Assembly (NCBI RefSeq): GCF_002794355.1
Contig: NZ_PGOI01000007.1
Coordinates: forward strand, 186,001 to 250,000
Reading direction: 5' to 3'
DNA from: Pseudorhodobacter sp. MZDSW-24AT
GTDB taxonomy: Bacteria; Pseudomonadota; Alphaproteobacteria; Rhodobacterales; Rhodobacteraceae
DNA length: 64,000 nt
The translations under genes and the position numbers were made by a program. This document shows, in pieces, positions 26,428-34,859 of the stretch; position 1 is the first letter of the stretch; each line of letters opens with the position of its first letter. The notes beneath the pieces are model-generated. The model saw only the letters and a program-made list of their open reading frames with translations. It was not told the DNA's origin and did not search any database.

Positions 26428-26593
26428 TCCACATTTCCCTCTTGGCTGCCTTGCGTGTGGCAGCTTGACTGTGCGCTGTGTCCCGGCGCATGGGGCTGTT
26501 TATGCCACAGTCGCGATGCGTTGCGCAGGGGGAATTCCGGAAAGACTGTGTCATCACGGCCCAAAGCAGGGCCGAATTGCCACAGTGCCCCGA

Positions 26594-27193
26594 TCAGGGC
26601 AGCGCGCGCACCATGGTGACGGCGCGGGAAAAGCCGAAGACATGGCGCAACGGGCCAAGGGTTTCGCTGCGCCACGCGGCAAAGCCCAGCCGTTCATAGA
26701 GCGCGCGGGCGCGGATGTTGGTGTCGATCACCTCGAGCCGGATGGCGCTGTAGCCCCGCGCCCGCGCCTCGTCCATCAGGGCGGCCATCAGGGCGCTGCC
26801 GATGCCCTGCCCGCGCGCGGCGGGCGCGACGCACAGACCATCGACAAGGAAGCGATCATTGTCGGTGTCGCTTTGCAGCAGGCGCAGCAAGGCGCTGCGC
26901 CACGCCGCGCCAAGGTGACCATAGACGGATTGCAGATCGGCGAGATCGCCTCCGGCAAAGCTGCCTTGCGGTGATTTGAAGCCGACGATGCCCAAGAGCG
27001 CGCCGTCATCGGACAGCGCGCAAAGACAGTGATCGGCGCGCAGGACGCGCAGCAGGAAGGCATGCGCGCGCGGGGCCGGACCCATGACGCGGCCCAGCTT
27101 GCCGCCGAACGCCTGCCAATACAGGTGCGCGGCCTGAGGACGCAGCGGTTCGGGAAGGCCAAAGCAGATCTGCACCCTGTTTGTCCCTTTCAT
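26594..27193 (-). CDS. GNAT family N-acetyltransferase
   Basis: The 199-residue protein has a GNAT fold. The acetyl-CoA pyrophosphate loop is VAPAARGQGIGSALM, followed by the EVIDTNIRARALYERLGF segment that closes the fold. The N-terminal half (residues 1-60) includes LYWQAFGGKLGR, common to Rhodobacteraceae relatives. The ATG at 27193 is used; a further ATG at 27256 would overlap the divergent azlC gene start. The acceptor substrate is unknown. Confidence 0.85.
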   Translation of the reverse strand: MKGTNRVQICFGLPEPLRPQAAHLYWQAFGGKLGRVMGPAPRAHAFLLRVLRADHCLCALSDDGALLGIVGFKSPQGSFAGGDLADLQSVYGHLGAAWRSALLRLLQSDTDNDRFLVDGLCVAPAARGQGIGSALMAALMDEARARGYSAIRLEVIDTNIRARALYERLGFAAWRSETLGPLRHVFGFSRAVTMVRALP

Positions 27194-27245
27194 GTCCGTG
27201 CCAAAATGCCTAAGCCTGAGCCGCGGCCCGGTAAAGGCAAAAGAC

Positions 27246-27956
27246 ATGACTCCCATACGATCTCCGTTTCTGCGCGGCTGCGTGGCCTCGTCCCCGTTTG
27301 TTATCGTGGTGGTGCCCTTTGCGCTGCTGTTCGGGGTGGTGGCGACCGAGGCAGGGCTGAACCTGTTGCAGGTGATGCTGTTTTCTTTCAGCGTCTTTGC
27401 CGGTGCGTCGCAATTTGCCGCCGTGCAGCTGATGCAGGATCAGGCGCCGGTGCTGGTGGTGCTGGCGACCTCGCTGGCGGTGAACCTGCGGATGGTGATG
27501 TATTCGGTGGCGATGACGCCGCATCTGGGCGCGGCCCCGTTCGGGACGCGGGCCTTGATGGCGTATTTTCTGGTGGACCAAAGCTTTGCCGCCAGCCAGA
27601 TGGAGTTTGAAAAGCGCCCCGATCAGCCCTTGGCCGACAAGGTGGCGTTTTTCTTTGGCACTGTAACGCCCATTGCGCCGATGTGGTTCATCTCCACCTT
27701 TGCGGGCGCGGTGGTGGGCGAGGCGATCCCGGCGGACTATGCGCTGGATTTCGCGGTTCCGATCACCTTTCTGGCGATCTGCGCGCCGATGCTGCGCAGC
27801 ATTCCGCATGTGGTGGCGGCGGCGGTATCGATTGGGGCGGCGCTGCTGTTTGCGGGCCTGCCCTATGGCACCGGGCTGCTGCTGGCGGCGGTGCTGGCCA
27901 TGGCGGCGGGGGCCGGGGCCGAGGTGGCGCTGACAAAAGGAGCCAGACAGGCATGA
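27246..27956 (+). CDS. AzlC family branched-chain amino acid exporter subunit
   Basis: AzlC (236 residues) is the large membrane subunit of the AzlCD/YgaZH-type exporter of branched-chain amino acids. The conserved N-terminal part (PFALLFGVVATEAGL, GASQFAAVQLM, NLRMVMYSVAM) is clear, with several hydrophobic segments after it. The ATG at 27246 leaves 53 bp to the divergent GNAT gene start at 27193. Its stop overlaps the azlD start in ATGA. Confidence 0.93.
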   Translation: MTPIRSPFLRGCVASSPFVIVVVPFALLFGVVATEAGLNLLQVMLFSFSVFAGASQFAAVQLMQDQAPVLVVLATSLAVNLRMVMYSVAMTPHLGAAPFGTRALMAYFLVDQSFAASQMEFEKRPDQPLADKVAFFFGTVTPIAPMWFISTFAGAVVGEAIPADYALDFAVPITFLAICAPMLRSIPHVVAAAVSIGAALLFAGLPYGTGLLLAAVLAMAAGAGAEVALTKGARQA

Positions 27957-28276
27957 CGATTGATCCGACCACCTTCTGGATCGTGCTGCCCGCGCTGGCG
28001 ATTGGCACCTATGTGATCCGGCTGTCGTTCTTGGGGGTGCTGGGGGACCGCCCATTGCCCGAAGGGCTGCGGCGGGCGCTGCGCTATACGGCGGTGGCGA
28101 TTTTGCCGGGGCTGGTGGCCCCGGCGGTGCTTTGGCCTACTGCCACGGGCGGGCAGACCGACCCGGCGCGGCTGGCCGCCGCGCTGGTCACGCTGGCGGT
28201 GGGGATTGCCACCCGCAGCGTGATTGGCGCCATTCTTGCGGGTGGGGTTACGCTTTATGCGGTGCTGTGGCTGTAG
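27953..28276 (+). CDS. AzlD domain-containing protein
   Basis: This 107-residue membrane protein is the small partner of AzlC. It has about four hydrophobic segments and the family pattern TYVIRLSFLGVLG ... ALRYTAVAILPGLVAPAV ... VGIATRSVIGAILAGG. The start overlaps the azlC stop by 4 bp, which indicates translational coupling. Its stop codon abuts the stop of the convergent lipoprotein gene with no spacer. Confidence 0.93.
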   Translation: MTIDPTTFWIVLPALAIGTYVIRLSFLGVLGDRPLPEGLRRALRYTAVAILPGLVAPAVLWPTATGGQTDPARLAAALVTLAVGIATRSVIGAILAGGVTLYAVLWL

Positions 28277-28888
28277 TTATTGCAGGGCCGGATCGCCAGC
28301 CTGAACCATCAGCACGCCGTGGTTGTCATCGGCATCTTCATCGGTGATCGTGCGGCTGGTGACACCGGGCAGCTTGCCAAAGGCTTCCATCAGCCGGGCC
28401 GGATACCATGTGGAGGGCAGCGATTCAAACCCGGGCACGTCGCGCAGGATTTCGGTGATCGACCGGGTGCATTGTGCTTTGGGCACGGCCCCGTAAGCCT
28501 TGGCGCGCTGCGCCACCAGTTCGGCCACAGCGGGCGAGACGAGGATGGTTTGTTCGACCACGTCAAAGGTTTCTCGGGCGTGATAGTCGATGTAGAAATC
28601 CACCATCTTGGGCGTCATGCCGAAATGCACGTCATTCCGTTCCGGCAGGTTGGGATGATACCAGGTGCCCGCCGGATCGAACATGATGCGTTCGGACCCG
28701 TTGATCAGCAGGCCGGAATGCGCGCCCGACCGGTCACGCGTGGCCAGCACGGTGAACAGCGTGATGGACGTGGGCCCGTTGTGCACATAGCGCGCCCGGG
28801 CCACATCTTCATCCGAGGCCCATTTGGGTTCTGCCCCGCAGGCAGCAAGGGTCAGCATCGCCACGAAGGCGAGGATCAGGCGAACCAT
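28277..28888 (-). CDS. Conserved lipoprotein of unknown function
   Basis: The 203-residue product begins with a lipoprotein signal: basic start, hydrophobic core, and lipobox LAAC with the Cys at residue 19, so it should be membrane anchored on the periplasmic side. The mature part contains HSGLLINGSERIMFDPAGTWYH and later a conserved-looking Cys (KAQCTRSI). The early HSG... FDPAG pattern recalls NlpC/P60-like papain folds, but I cannot confirm a catalytic dyad. It lies 11 bp after the cytochrome oxidase subunit IV gene on the same strand. Confidence 0.7.
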   Translation of the reverse strand: MVRLILAFVAMLTLAACGAEPKWASDEDVARARYVHNGPTSITLFTVLATRDRSGAHSGLLINGSERIMFDPAGTWYHPNLPERNDVHFGMTPKMVDFYIDYHARETFDVVEQTILVSPAVAELVAQRAKAYGAVPKAQCTRSITEILRDVPGFESLPSTWYPARLMEAFGKLPGVTSRTITDEDADDNHGVLMVQAGDPALQ

Positions 28889-28899
28889 GTGGAGGCCTT

Positions 28900-29034
28900 T
28901 CAGGCGTTGACAAGAGCCAGGAAGATCAGGATGCCGATGCTGATGCAGGCGCCCCAAGTGACCAAGCGGATGAAGCCTGCGAAGGCTTTTTCCTGAGCGG
29001 TGATGTCCATGCTGCCATGCTTGTGTTCGGCCAT
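28900..29034 (-). CDS. aa3-type cytochrome c oxidase subunit IV
   Basis: This 44-residue protein is a single-span inner-membrane subunit of aa3-type cytochrome c oxidase (bacterial COX IV family). It has the short polar N-terminus with HGSMDITAQEKAFAGFI, then one hydrophobic helix (LVTWGACISIGILIFLALV). The ATG at 29034 gives the usual length; upstream residues are unlike the family. The catalytic subunits are not in this window. The lipoprotein gene lies 11 bp downstream. Confidence 0.9.
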   Translation of the reverse strand: MAEHKHGSMDITAQEKAFAGFIRLVTWGACISIGILIFLALVNA

Positions 29035-29135
29035 GTCGCGACTTCCTTTGTTGGGTCTTTTCCTGCTGATAAACGATTCACGCCGCCCTGTCACGGGGCC
29101 GGATGTGCGACAGATCGAAGAGGGGCGCGGCGGGA

Positions 29136-29528
29136 TCAGGCCGATCCGTCGCCGGATTCGCCCCCTGCCCAGCCGCTGGGCAGACGAAAGCCGATGCGGC
29201 GCGGCGGTTCGGCGGGGCGGCGTTTGGGCACCGCGCGCAGGATCACGTTCAACTGGCTGACGTGCTGAATCAACTGGGTTTTCTGGCCCTCTTCGTCGAT
29301 GCCATAGAAGGTGAGGATGTCCGGATCGTGAAAGCCCAGACCTTCGATCTGCAGGATGCCCGCGTCTGATCCGGTGAAGCCAAGCGCAACCTCATGCGCG
29401 TTGTCGAGCTGGGCTTCAAAATGGCGCAGATGAAGGATGACGCGTTCATAGGCGGATTCGGCAGGGCTTTGCGGCTTGGCCTTGGCGGGCGCCAGAGTTT
29501 CGACCGCCTGTGTTTTTGCCTTTGTCAT
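29136..29528 (-). CDS. DUF6173 family protein
   Basis: The 130-residue protein matches the small DUF6173 family of Rhodobacteraceae. The core YERVILHLRHFEAQLDNAHEVALGF is followed by a short beta-like part with LQIEGLGFHDPDILTFYG and ending SQLNVILRAVPK. It has no signal peptide and no membrane segment. The function is unknown. It starts 3 bp after the MBL-fold gene stop, so it is the third gene of an acyl-CoA dehydrogenase/MBL/DUF6173 operon. Confidence 0.8.
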   Translation of the reverse strand: MTKAKTQAVETLAPAKAKPQSPAESAYERVILHLRHFEAQLDNAHEVALGFTGSDAGILQIEGLGFHDPDILTFYGIDEEGQKTQLIQHVSQLNVILRAVPKRRPAEPPRRIGFRLPSGWAGGESGDGSA

Positions 29529-29531
29529 CCG

Positions 29532-30566
29532 TCAGATCCTTTGCCACAGCCACGCGCCTTCGGGGGAAAGGTGGCGCGAAACGCGGCCCTGATGCAAGAG
29601 GTGGTTCAGATGCGCCACCGACTCGACCAGCGCCATGCCATAGGCCGGGCCGGTGATCTCGCGCTTGAACAGCGGAAGGAAACAGTCGGCGGCGGTGCGG
29701 GGCTGGGCCAGATGGTCGTGCAGGCGGTCGAGCGCGCCGAGGTGGTTGTCGATCATCTGCACCAGCCGCAGCGGCAGGCCGGTGAAGGGCAGTTTATGGC
29801 CGGGCAGCACCAGCTGCGAGTCACGCGCCAGCGGTTGAAACTGACGGCAGCTGTGCAGCCAATCGGCCAGCGGGTCGCCATCAGGCTCGGTCGGGTAGAC
29901 GCCGATGTTGGCGGAGATGCCGGGCAAGAGTTGATCGCCGCCTAGAATCAGATCGCCCGACCAGAAGGTGGCATGATCGGGCGCATGGCCCGAGCCGAAG
30001 CGGATGGTCCAGTCGCGCCCGGCCATGTGGAGGGTGCCGCCATCGTTCAGCACGGTGAAGCCCAAGGGCATCGGGGCCACCACGTCGCAGAAATTGAACG
30101 GGCGGGCGGTGGCGCGTTCGGCCAGCATCGCGGCTGGCATTCCGGCGCGTTGGGAAAACAGATGCGCTTCGGGGCTGGGGACGGGCTGTTCATCCAGCAC
30201 CAGCATCCGGGCATAAAGCCATGCGGTGCGGGGCATCAGAAGCTCTGCCCCTTGCGCCTGAAACCAGCCGGCAAGGCCGACGTGATCGGGGTGGTGGTGG
30301 GTGACGATGACACGGCGCACCGGACGGCCTGCCAGCGGCCCCGCCAGCAAGTGCTGCCAGATCGCGCGGCTGCGCTTGGTGTCCATCCCGGTGTCGATCA
30401 GCGTCCAGCCGTCGCCTTCGTCCAGCGCATAGACGTTGACGTGATCGAGCGTCATTGGCAGCGGCAGGCGCATCCACAGGATGCCCGGCGCGACTTCGGT
30501 GGCGGTGCCTTCGGCGGGGGCCTCCGCGAACGGATGGCGGATGCCCGCGCCGCTGTCGGGGGTCAT
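29532..30566 (-). CDS. MBL-fold metallo-hydrolase
   Basis: The 344-residue protein has the metallo-beta-lactamase fold metal-binding motif THHHPDHVG near residue 102 and GHAPDHATFW further on, with an Asp in LILGGDQLL. Its C-terminal helical extension contains the conserved LPGHKLPFTG. Relatives include glyoxalase II- and RNase-Z-like hydrolases; the long C-terminal helical part fits the LACTB2-like subgroup. Translation is coupled to the upstream acyl-CoA dehydrogenase gene: start and stop share ATGA at 30563-30566. The co-location suggests a role in thioester metabolism, which is an inference. Confidence 0.87.
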   Translation of the reverse strand: MTPDSGAGIRHPFAEAPAEGTATEVAPGILWMRLPLPMTLDHVNVYALDEGDGWTLIDTGMDTKRSRAIWQHLLAGPLAGRPVRRVIVTHHHPDHVGLAGWFQAQGAELLMPRTAWLYARMLVLDEQPVPSPEAHLFSQRAGMPAAMLAERATARPFNFCDVVAPMPLGFTVLNDGGTLHMAGRDWTIRFGSGHAPDHATFWSGDLILGGDQLLPGISANIGVYPTEPDGDPLADWLHSCRQFQPLARDSQLVLPGHKLPFTGLPLRLVQMIDNHLGALDRLHDHLAQPRTAADCFLPLFKREITGPAYGMALVESVAHLNHLLHQGRVSRHLSPEGAWLWQRI

Positions 30567-32275
30567 GCGGCGAAGTCTTCGGGCGACAGCGCGTACAGAT
30601 CGGCTGCGCCTTCGCGCATCTGGGCCAGAAGGCCAAGATATTCCGGCAAGAGGCGTTTCACCGCGACGCGGGCCAGCGCGGTGCGCGGGCCGCTGCCGCC
30701 TTCGGCCAGCGCGGATTTCAGGTGGAAATGCCCGCCCAGCACCAGCGCAAAGGCGCGCAGATAGGGCACCGCCCCGGCGAAACGGTCGGTCAGGTCCTGC
30801 GCCAGCAGCGCCTCGGTGGCTTCGCGCAGCGATTCGCAGGCCTGCCAGACATCTTCGGCCAGATCGGGGAGCCGGGCGCGGGCGGTTTGCGCGCCCATCT
30901 CGATTTCGCGCAGCAAGAGGAACGCGGCCTCGCCATTGTCCATCATCTTGCGGGCGACGAGGTCCATGGCCTGAATGCCATTGGTGCCTTCGTAGATCGG
31001 CGTGATGCGGGCATCGCGCAGGAATTGGGCGGCGCCGGTTTCTTCGATAAAGCCCATGCCGCCGTGGATCTGCACCCCTTCGGAGGCGACGGCGACGCCG
31101 ACATCGGTGCCATAGGCCTTGGCGATCGGGGTCAGGAAGGCCGCGCGGGCCTTCCAAGCGGCTTCGCCGGTGGCATGGGCCATGTCGATGGCGACGGCGC
31201 AAGACAGGCCGATGGCGCGGGCCGAGGTGACTTGTGCCTTCATCGTGGCCAGCATCCGACGCACATCGGCATGGCCGATGATGGTGGGGGTGGCCGGATC
31301 GGCGGTGCGGCCTTGGGTGCGGGTCATCGCGTAATCAAGCGCCTGCTGATAGGCGGCTTCGGCCACGCCGACGCCTTGCAGACCCACGCCCAGCCGGGCG
31401 TTGTTCATCATGGTGAACATCGCCGCCATACCCTTGTGCGGGGCGCCCACCAGCCAGCCCGTGGCACCGTCGAATTGCATCACGCAGGTCGGGCTGCCAT
31501 GGATGCCCAGCTTGTGTTCCAGACTGACCACCGAAAGGCTGTTGCGCGGGCCGGGATTGCCCGCCGCATCGGGCAGGAATTTCGGCACCAGAAACAAGCT
31601 GATGCCCGAGGTGCCGGGCGCGCCATCGGGCAGGCGGGCCAGCACCAGATGGATGGTGTTGGCCTGAAAATCGCTATCGCCCCAAGTGATATAGATTTTC
31701 TGGCCGCTGATCGCATAGCTGCCGTCGCCCTTCGGTTCGGCCTTGGCACGGAGCGCGCCGACATCAGACCCGGCCTGCGGTTCGGTCAGGTTCATCGTGC
31801 CGTTCCATTCGCCCGAGATCAGCTTGGGCAGATAGGTGGCCTTGAGGTCGTCGCTCGCGTGGTGTTCCAGCGCTTCGATCTGGCCTTGGGTCAAGAGCGG
31901 GTTCAACTGCAAGGACAGGCAGGCGCCCGAGAACATTTCATTCACCGCGCTGGCAAGGGTAAGCGGCAGGCCCATGCCGCCATTTTCAGACGCGGCGGCG
32001 ATGGCGACCCAGCCGCCCTCGGCGATGGCGTGATAGGCCTCGGCATAGCCGGGAGAAGAGCGCAGGACACCGTTTTCAAGCCGGGCCGGCACTTTGTCAC
32101 CGGCGCGGTTGACCGGGGCCAGCACTTCCGAGGCCAGACGACCTGCCTCGGTCAGCACGGCGTCAACCGTTTCCGGCGTGGCTTCGGCAAAACGGTCGGT
32201 GGCGGCGACCTGCGGGAAGCCGACGACATGATCCAGCAGAAAGCGCAGATCAGAGAGGGGGGCGCGGTAGGGCAT
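30563..32275 (-). CDS. Acyl-CoA dehydrogenase, long form (DmdC-like)
   Basis: The 570-residue protein is an FAD acyl-CoA dehydrogenase of the long ACAD group with an extra C-terminal domain. The N-terminal MPYRAPLSDLRFLLDHVVGF matches Rhodobacteraceae FadE/DmdC-like proteins. FAD-binding and signature parts are MNLTEPQAGSDVG and GGMGFIEETGAAQFLRDARI, and the catalytic Glu lies in IYEGTNGIQAMD. It oxidises an acyl-CoA and passes electrons to ETF; the ETF-QO gene is 3 kb away. Whether it acts on methylmercaptopropionyl-CoA (true DmdC) or ordinary acyl-CoA cannot be told here. The start ATG at 32275 fits the family N-terminus. Confidence 0.88.
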   Translation of the reverse strand: MPYRAPLSDLRFLLDHVVGFPQVAATDRFAEATPETVDAVLTEAGRLASEVLAPVNRAGDKVPARLENGVLRSSPGYAEAYHAIAEGGWVAIAAASENGGMGLPLTLASAVNEMFSGACLSLQLNPLLTQGQIEALEHHASDDLKATYLPKLISGEWNGTMNLTEPQAGSDVGALRAKAEPKGDGSYAISGQKIYITWGDSDFQANTIHLVLARLPDGAPGTSGISLFLVPKFLPDAAGNPGPRNSLSVVSLEHKLGIHGSPTCVMQFDGATGWLVGAPHKGMAAMFTMMNNARLGVGLQGVGVAEAAYQQALDYAMTRTQGRTADPATPTIIGHADVRRMLATMKAQVTSARAIGLSCAVAIDMAHATGEAAWKARAAFLTPIAKAYGTDVGVAVASEGVQIHGGMGFIEETGAAQFLRDARITPIYEGTNGIQAMDLVARKMMDNGEAAFLLLREIEMGAQTARARLPDLAEDVWQACESLREATEALLAQDLTDRFAGAVPYLRAFALVLGGHFHLKSALAEGGSGPRTALARVAVKRLLPEYLGLLAQMREGAADLYALSPEDFAA

Positions 32276-32396
32276 CGGAACCTCGGATATGTCGGCGACA
32301 GGGCGGCTTGCCTTGGCAAATGCGGCGGGCAAGGGTAAGGGCGTTGAGCACAGGTTAGCCATGGGGGCCAACCTCTCAAGCCCTACGCTGCGTCAC

Positions 32397-33353
32397 ATGA
32401 CACTTATTACCAAAGACCTTGGCCCGGACCAAACGGGCATTGCAGAGGCTGCGGCGATTTTGCGCGCGGGCGGTCTGGTGGCGATGCCGACCGAGACGGT
32501 CTACGGGCTGGCGGGCGATGCGCGCAACGGGACGGCGGTGGCGCAGATCTTTGCGGCCAAGGCGCGGCCCAGCTTTAACCCGCTGATCGCGCATGTGACC
32601 GGGCTGGAGATGGCGGAAGAGATCGCGGTGTTCGATGACCGCGCGCGGGCGGTGGCGGCGGCCTTCTGGCCCGGCGCGCTGACACTTGTGTTGCCGCTGC
32701 GCGCGGGATCGGGGCTGTCGCCATTGGTAACGGCGGGACTGGCCACGGTGGCGATCCGCTGCCCGGCGCATCCGGTGGCGCAGGCCTTGATCCGGGCGTT
32801 TGGCGGGCCGCTGGCCGCGCCTTCGGCCAATCCTTCGGGGCGGGTGTCGCCGACACGGGCCGCGCATGTGCGGCAAGGTTTGGGCGGCAAGATTGATGCC
32901 ATTCTGGATGGCGGGCCCTGCACGGTGGGGGTGGAATCCACCATTCTGGGGCTGGATGGCCCCCCGACCCTGCTGCGCCCCGGCGGTGTGCCGGTGGAGG
33001 CGCTGGAGGCGATGCTCGGCCCGATCGGGACGGGCGGCGATGCCCATAAGCCGACCGCGCCGGGACAGCTGGCCAGCCATTACGCACCCGAAGCCGGGGT
33101 GCGCTTGCAGGTGACGGAGCCGGTGGTGGGCGAGGTCTGGGTGGGCTTTGGCCCCGGCTGCGACGGGGCGGCGCTGTCGCTTTCGCCGCGCGGCGATCTG
33201 GTGGAGGCGGCGGCGGCACTGTTCCAGACGCTGCGCGAAGCCGATGATCTGGCAGGCCCGGGCGGGCGCATCGGCTTTGCGCCCGTGCCCGAGCAGGGGC
33301 TTGGCCGGGCGATCAATGATCGGCTGCGGCGCGCGGCGGCGCCCCGGCCTTAA
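32397..33353 (+). CDS. L-threonylcarbamoyladenylate synthase (Sua5)
   Basis: The 318-residue protein makes threonylcarbamoyl-AMP for the t6A37 modification of ANN-decoding tRNAs. The YrdC domain is clear: GGLVAMPTETVYGLAGDA, KARPSFNPLIAHV, APSANPSGRVSPTRA and CTVGVESTILGLDGPP. A C-terminal Sua5 domain follows from about residue 220, which makes it Sua5 rather than the short TsaC. The ATG at 32397 is divergent from the acyl-CoA dehydrogenase gene with a 121-bp gap. It ends 3 bp before the convergent membrane protein gene. Confidence 0.95.
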   Translation: MTLITKDLGPDQTGIAEAAAILRAGGLVAMPTETVYGLAGDARNGTAVAQIFAAKARPSFNPLIAHVTGLEMAEEIAVFDDRARAVAAAFWPGALTLVLPLRAGSGLSPLVTAGLATVAIRCPAHPVAQALIRAFGGPLAAPSANPSGRVSPTRAAHVRQGLGGKIDAILDGGPCTVGVESTILGLDGPPTLLRPGGVPVEALEAMLGPIGTGGDAHKPTAPGQLASHYAPEAGVRLQVTEPVVGEVWVGFGPGCDGAALSLSPRGDLVEAAAALFQTLREADDLAGPGGRIGFAPVPEQGLGRAINDRLRRAAAPRP

Positions 33354-33356
33354 GGT

Positions 33357-34364
33357 CTAGTCAAAGACGCCCATCACCCGGCCAAAGAGCATGAAGGCGC
33401 GGGCGGTGCGGGTGTCGGCCAGTTCGGAAATCTCGGCATCGGTGGCGTTCTTCTCGAACTGCTGGAACATGCGGTCGAAGGTGCGCAGGAAATGGTGGCC
33501 CGCGTCGCGGAACACCGGATCTTCGCGCATCCGCCCGGCGGTGAGCGCCAAGGACGAGCGGTCGCGCACCCCGCCGATGGCGGCGATGCCGCGCCCGCGT
33601 TCGCCTGCCGCGAAACGGCGCCAGAGTTCGGGGCGCGCGCGGTCGGGGCGCAGGTCATCCATATAGATGCCCTCTTGGCTCATCAGCGTCAGCACGTCTT
33701 GGGCGGCGCGGATCAGCTTGGCCACGTCGCGGTCTTCCAGTGCCAGACGCAAGGCGCGGAAGCCTTCGCGGTCATCCGGGTTTTCGGGAAATTGCAGGGC
33801 GCGGATGAAATCGGCCACCGAAAGCGGTGGGCGCATCGATTCGGCAGGCGTGCCCAAGGCGAGGCCGGGTTGTTCCTCGGCGGGCGCGGGCGGCGGGGGC
33901 GGCACCAGCGCTGCCTTGCGGTCGGCCGAGGGTTGGGTCAGTGCGGCATCGCGGCGTGTGCTGAAGCTCGCCAGCGCGGTTTCCGTCTGGCGCGCGATGT
34001 CATCAAGCTTTTTCTCGACCGAAGGGCGCATCCCCGCCGCGTCCTTGCGCTGCGCGTTGACATAGGCGGTGCGCATCGCATCGACCGTGGCTTGCAGACG
34101 CGCGGCCTCGGCCCGGAGTTCGCGGACGGAGCGCAAGGTGGTGACGGCCGCCCAGATCAGCGCCAGCGGCAGAAAGACCACCAGCAGCGTCATCACCAGA
34201 CCGGGGAGGCCGCTGCCTTCGGGGGCGTTGAGCACATAGACCACCACCGCAACCACCCAGATCACCGACAGGGCGGCGGCGATCATTTCGGTCACGGCGA
34301 AGCGCGGCACTTCGGTGCGGGCGGTCAAGGCGAGGTCGATGGTCTTGTCTTCGGTGTCGGGCAT
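33357..34364 (-). CDS. Conserved two-span membrane protein of unknown function
   Basis: The 335-residue protein has two hydrophobic segments near residues 27-46 and 53-72. A helical, probably coiled-coil part follows (LRSVRELRAEAARLQATVDAM onward to about 140), then a Pro-rich linker (VPPPPPAPAEEQ) and a C-terminal globular domain of about 150 residues with FIRALQFPENPDDREGFRALR. No known motif is recognised. It lies 24 bp downstream of greA on the same strand. The layout suggests a membrane anchor with a cytoplasmic coiled coil. Confidence 0.7.
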   Translation of the reverse strand: MPDTEDKTIDLALTARTEVPRFAVTEMIAAALSVIWVVAVVVYVLNAPEGSGLPGLVMTLLVVFLPLALIWAAVTTLRSVRELRAEAARLQATVDAMRTAYVNAQRKDAAGMRPSVEKKLDDIARQTETALASFSTRRDAALTQPSADRKAALVPPPPPAPAEEQPGLALGTPAESMRPPLSVADFIRALQFPENPDDREGFRALRLALEDRDVAKLIRAAQDVLTLMSQEGIYMDDLRPDRARPELWRRFAAGERGRGIAAIGGVRDRSSLALTAGRMREDPVFRDAGHHFLRTFDRMFQQFEKNATDAEISELADTRTARAFMLFGRVMGVFD

Positions 34365-34388
34365 GGGTGCCTCGCTGCGCGCCGGGAA

Positions 34389-34859
34389 TCAGACGTAACG
34401 AACGCTGACCACTTCATAACTGCGATCCCCGCCGGGGGTCTTGACCTCGACGCTGTCACCTTCGTCCTTGCCGATCAAGGCGCGCGCCAGAGGCGAGCGG
34501 ATGTTGAGCAGGCCGCGTTCGATATCGGCCTCGGTTTCGCCAACGATCTGATATTTACGCTCTTCTTCGGTGTCTTCGTCGACGAGCACGACGGTGGCGC
34601 CAAACTTGATGGACCCCGACAGCTTGGTGGGATCGATCACCTCGGCCAGAGAGAGGATGCCCTCCAGCTCTTTGATGCGGCCTTCGATGAAGGACTGCTT
34701 TTCGCGGGCCGAGTGGTATTCGGCGTTTTCCGACAGATCACCATGCTCACGCGCTTCGGCAATCGCGCGGATCACGGCCGGGCGCTCCACCGATTTGAGG
34801 GTTTTCAGCTCTTCATCCAGAGCGTCAAATCCGCCACGGGTCATCGGGATCTTTTCCAT
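34389..34859 (-). CDS. greA: Transcription elongation factor GreA
   Basis: GreA (156 residues) rescues backtracked RNA polymerase by stimulating transcript cleavage. The N-terminal coiled coil has the [18 protein letters not shown] start and the tip acid pair around [17 protein letters not shown]; the C-terminal FKBP-like domain has [14 protein letters not shown]. The ATG at 34859 follows a GGAAG site. A strong hairpin lies 24 bp upstream of it in the leader. Confidence 0.97.
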   Translation of the reverse strand: MEKIPMTRGGFDALDEELKTLKSVERPAVIRAIAEAREHGDLSENAEYHSAREKQSFIEGRIKELEGILSLAEVIDPTKLSGSIKFGATVVLVDEDTEEERKYQIVGETEADIERGLLNIRSPLARALIGKDEGDSVEVKTPGGDRSYEVVSVRYV

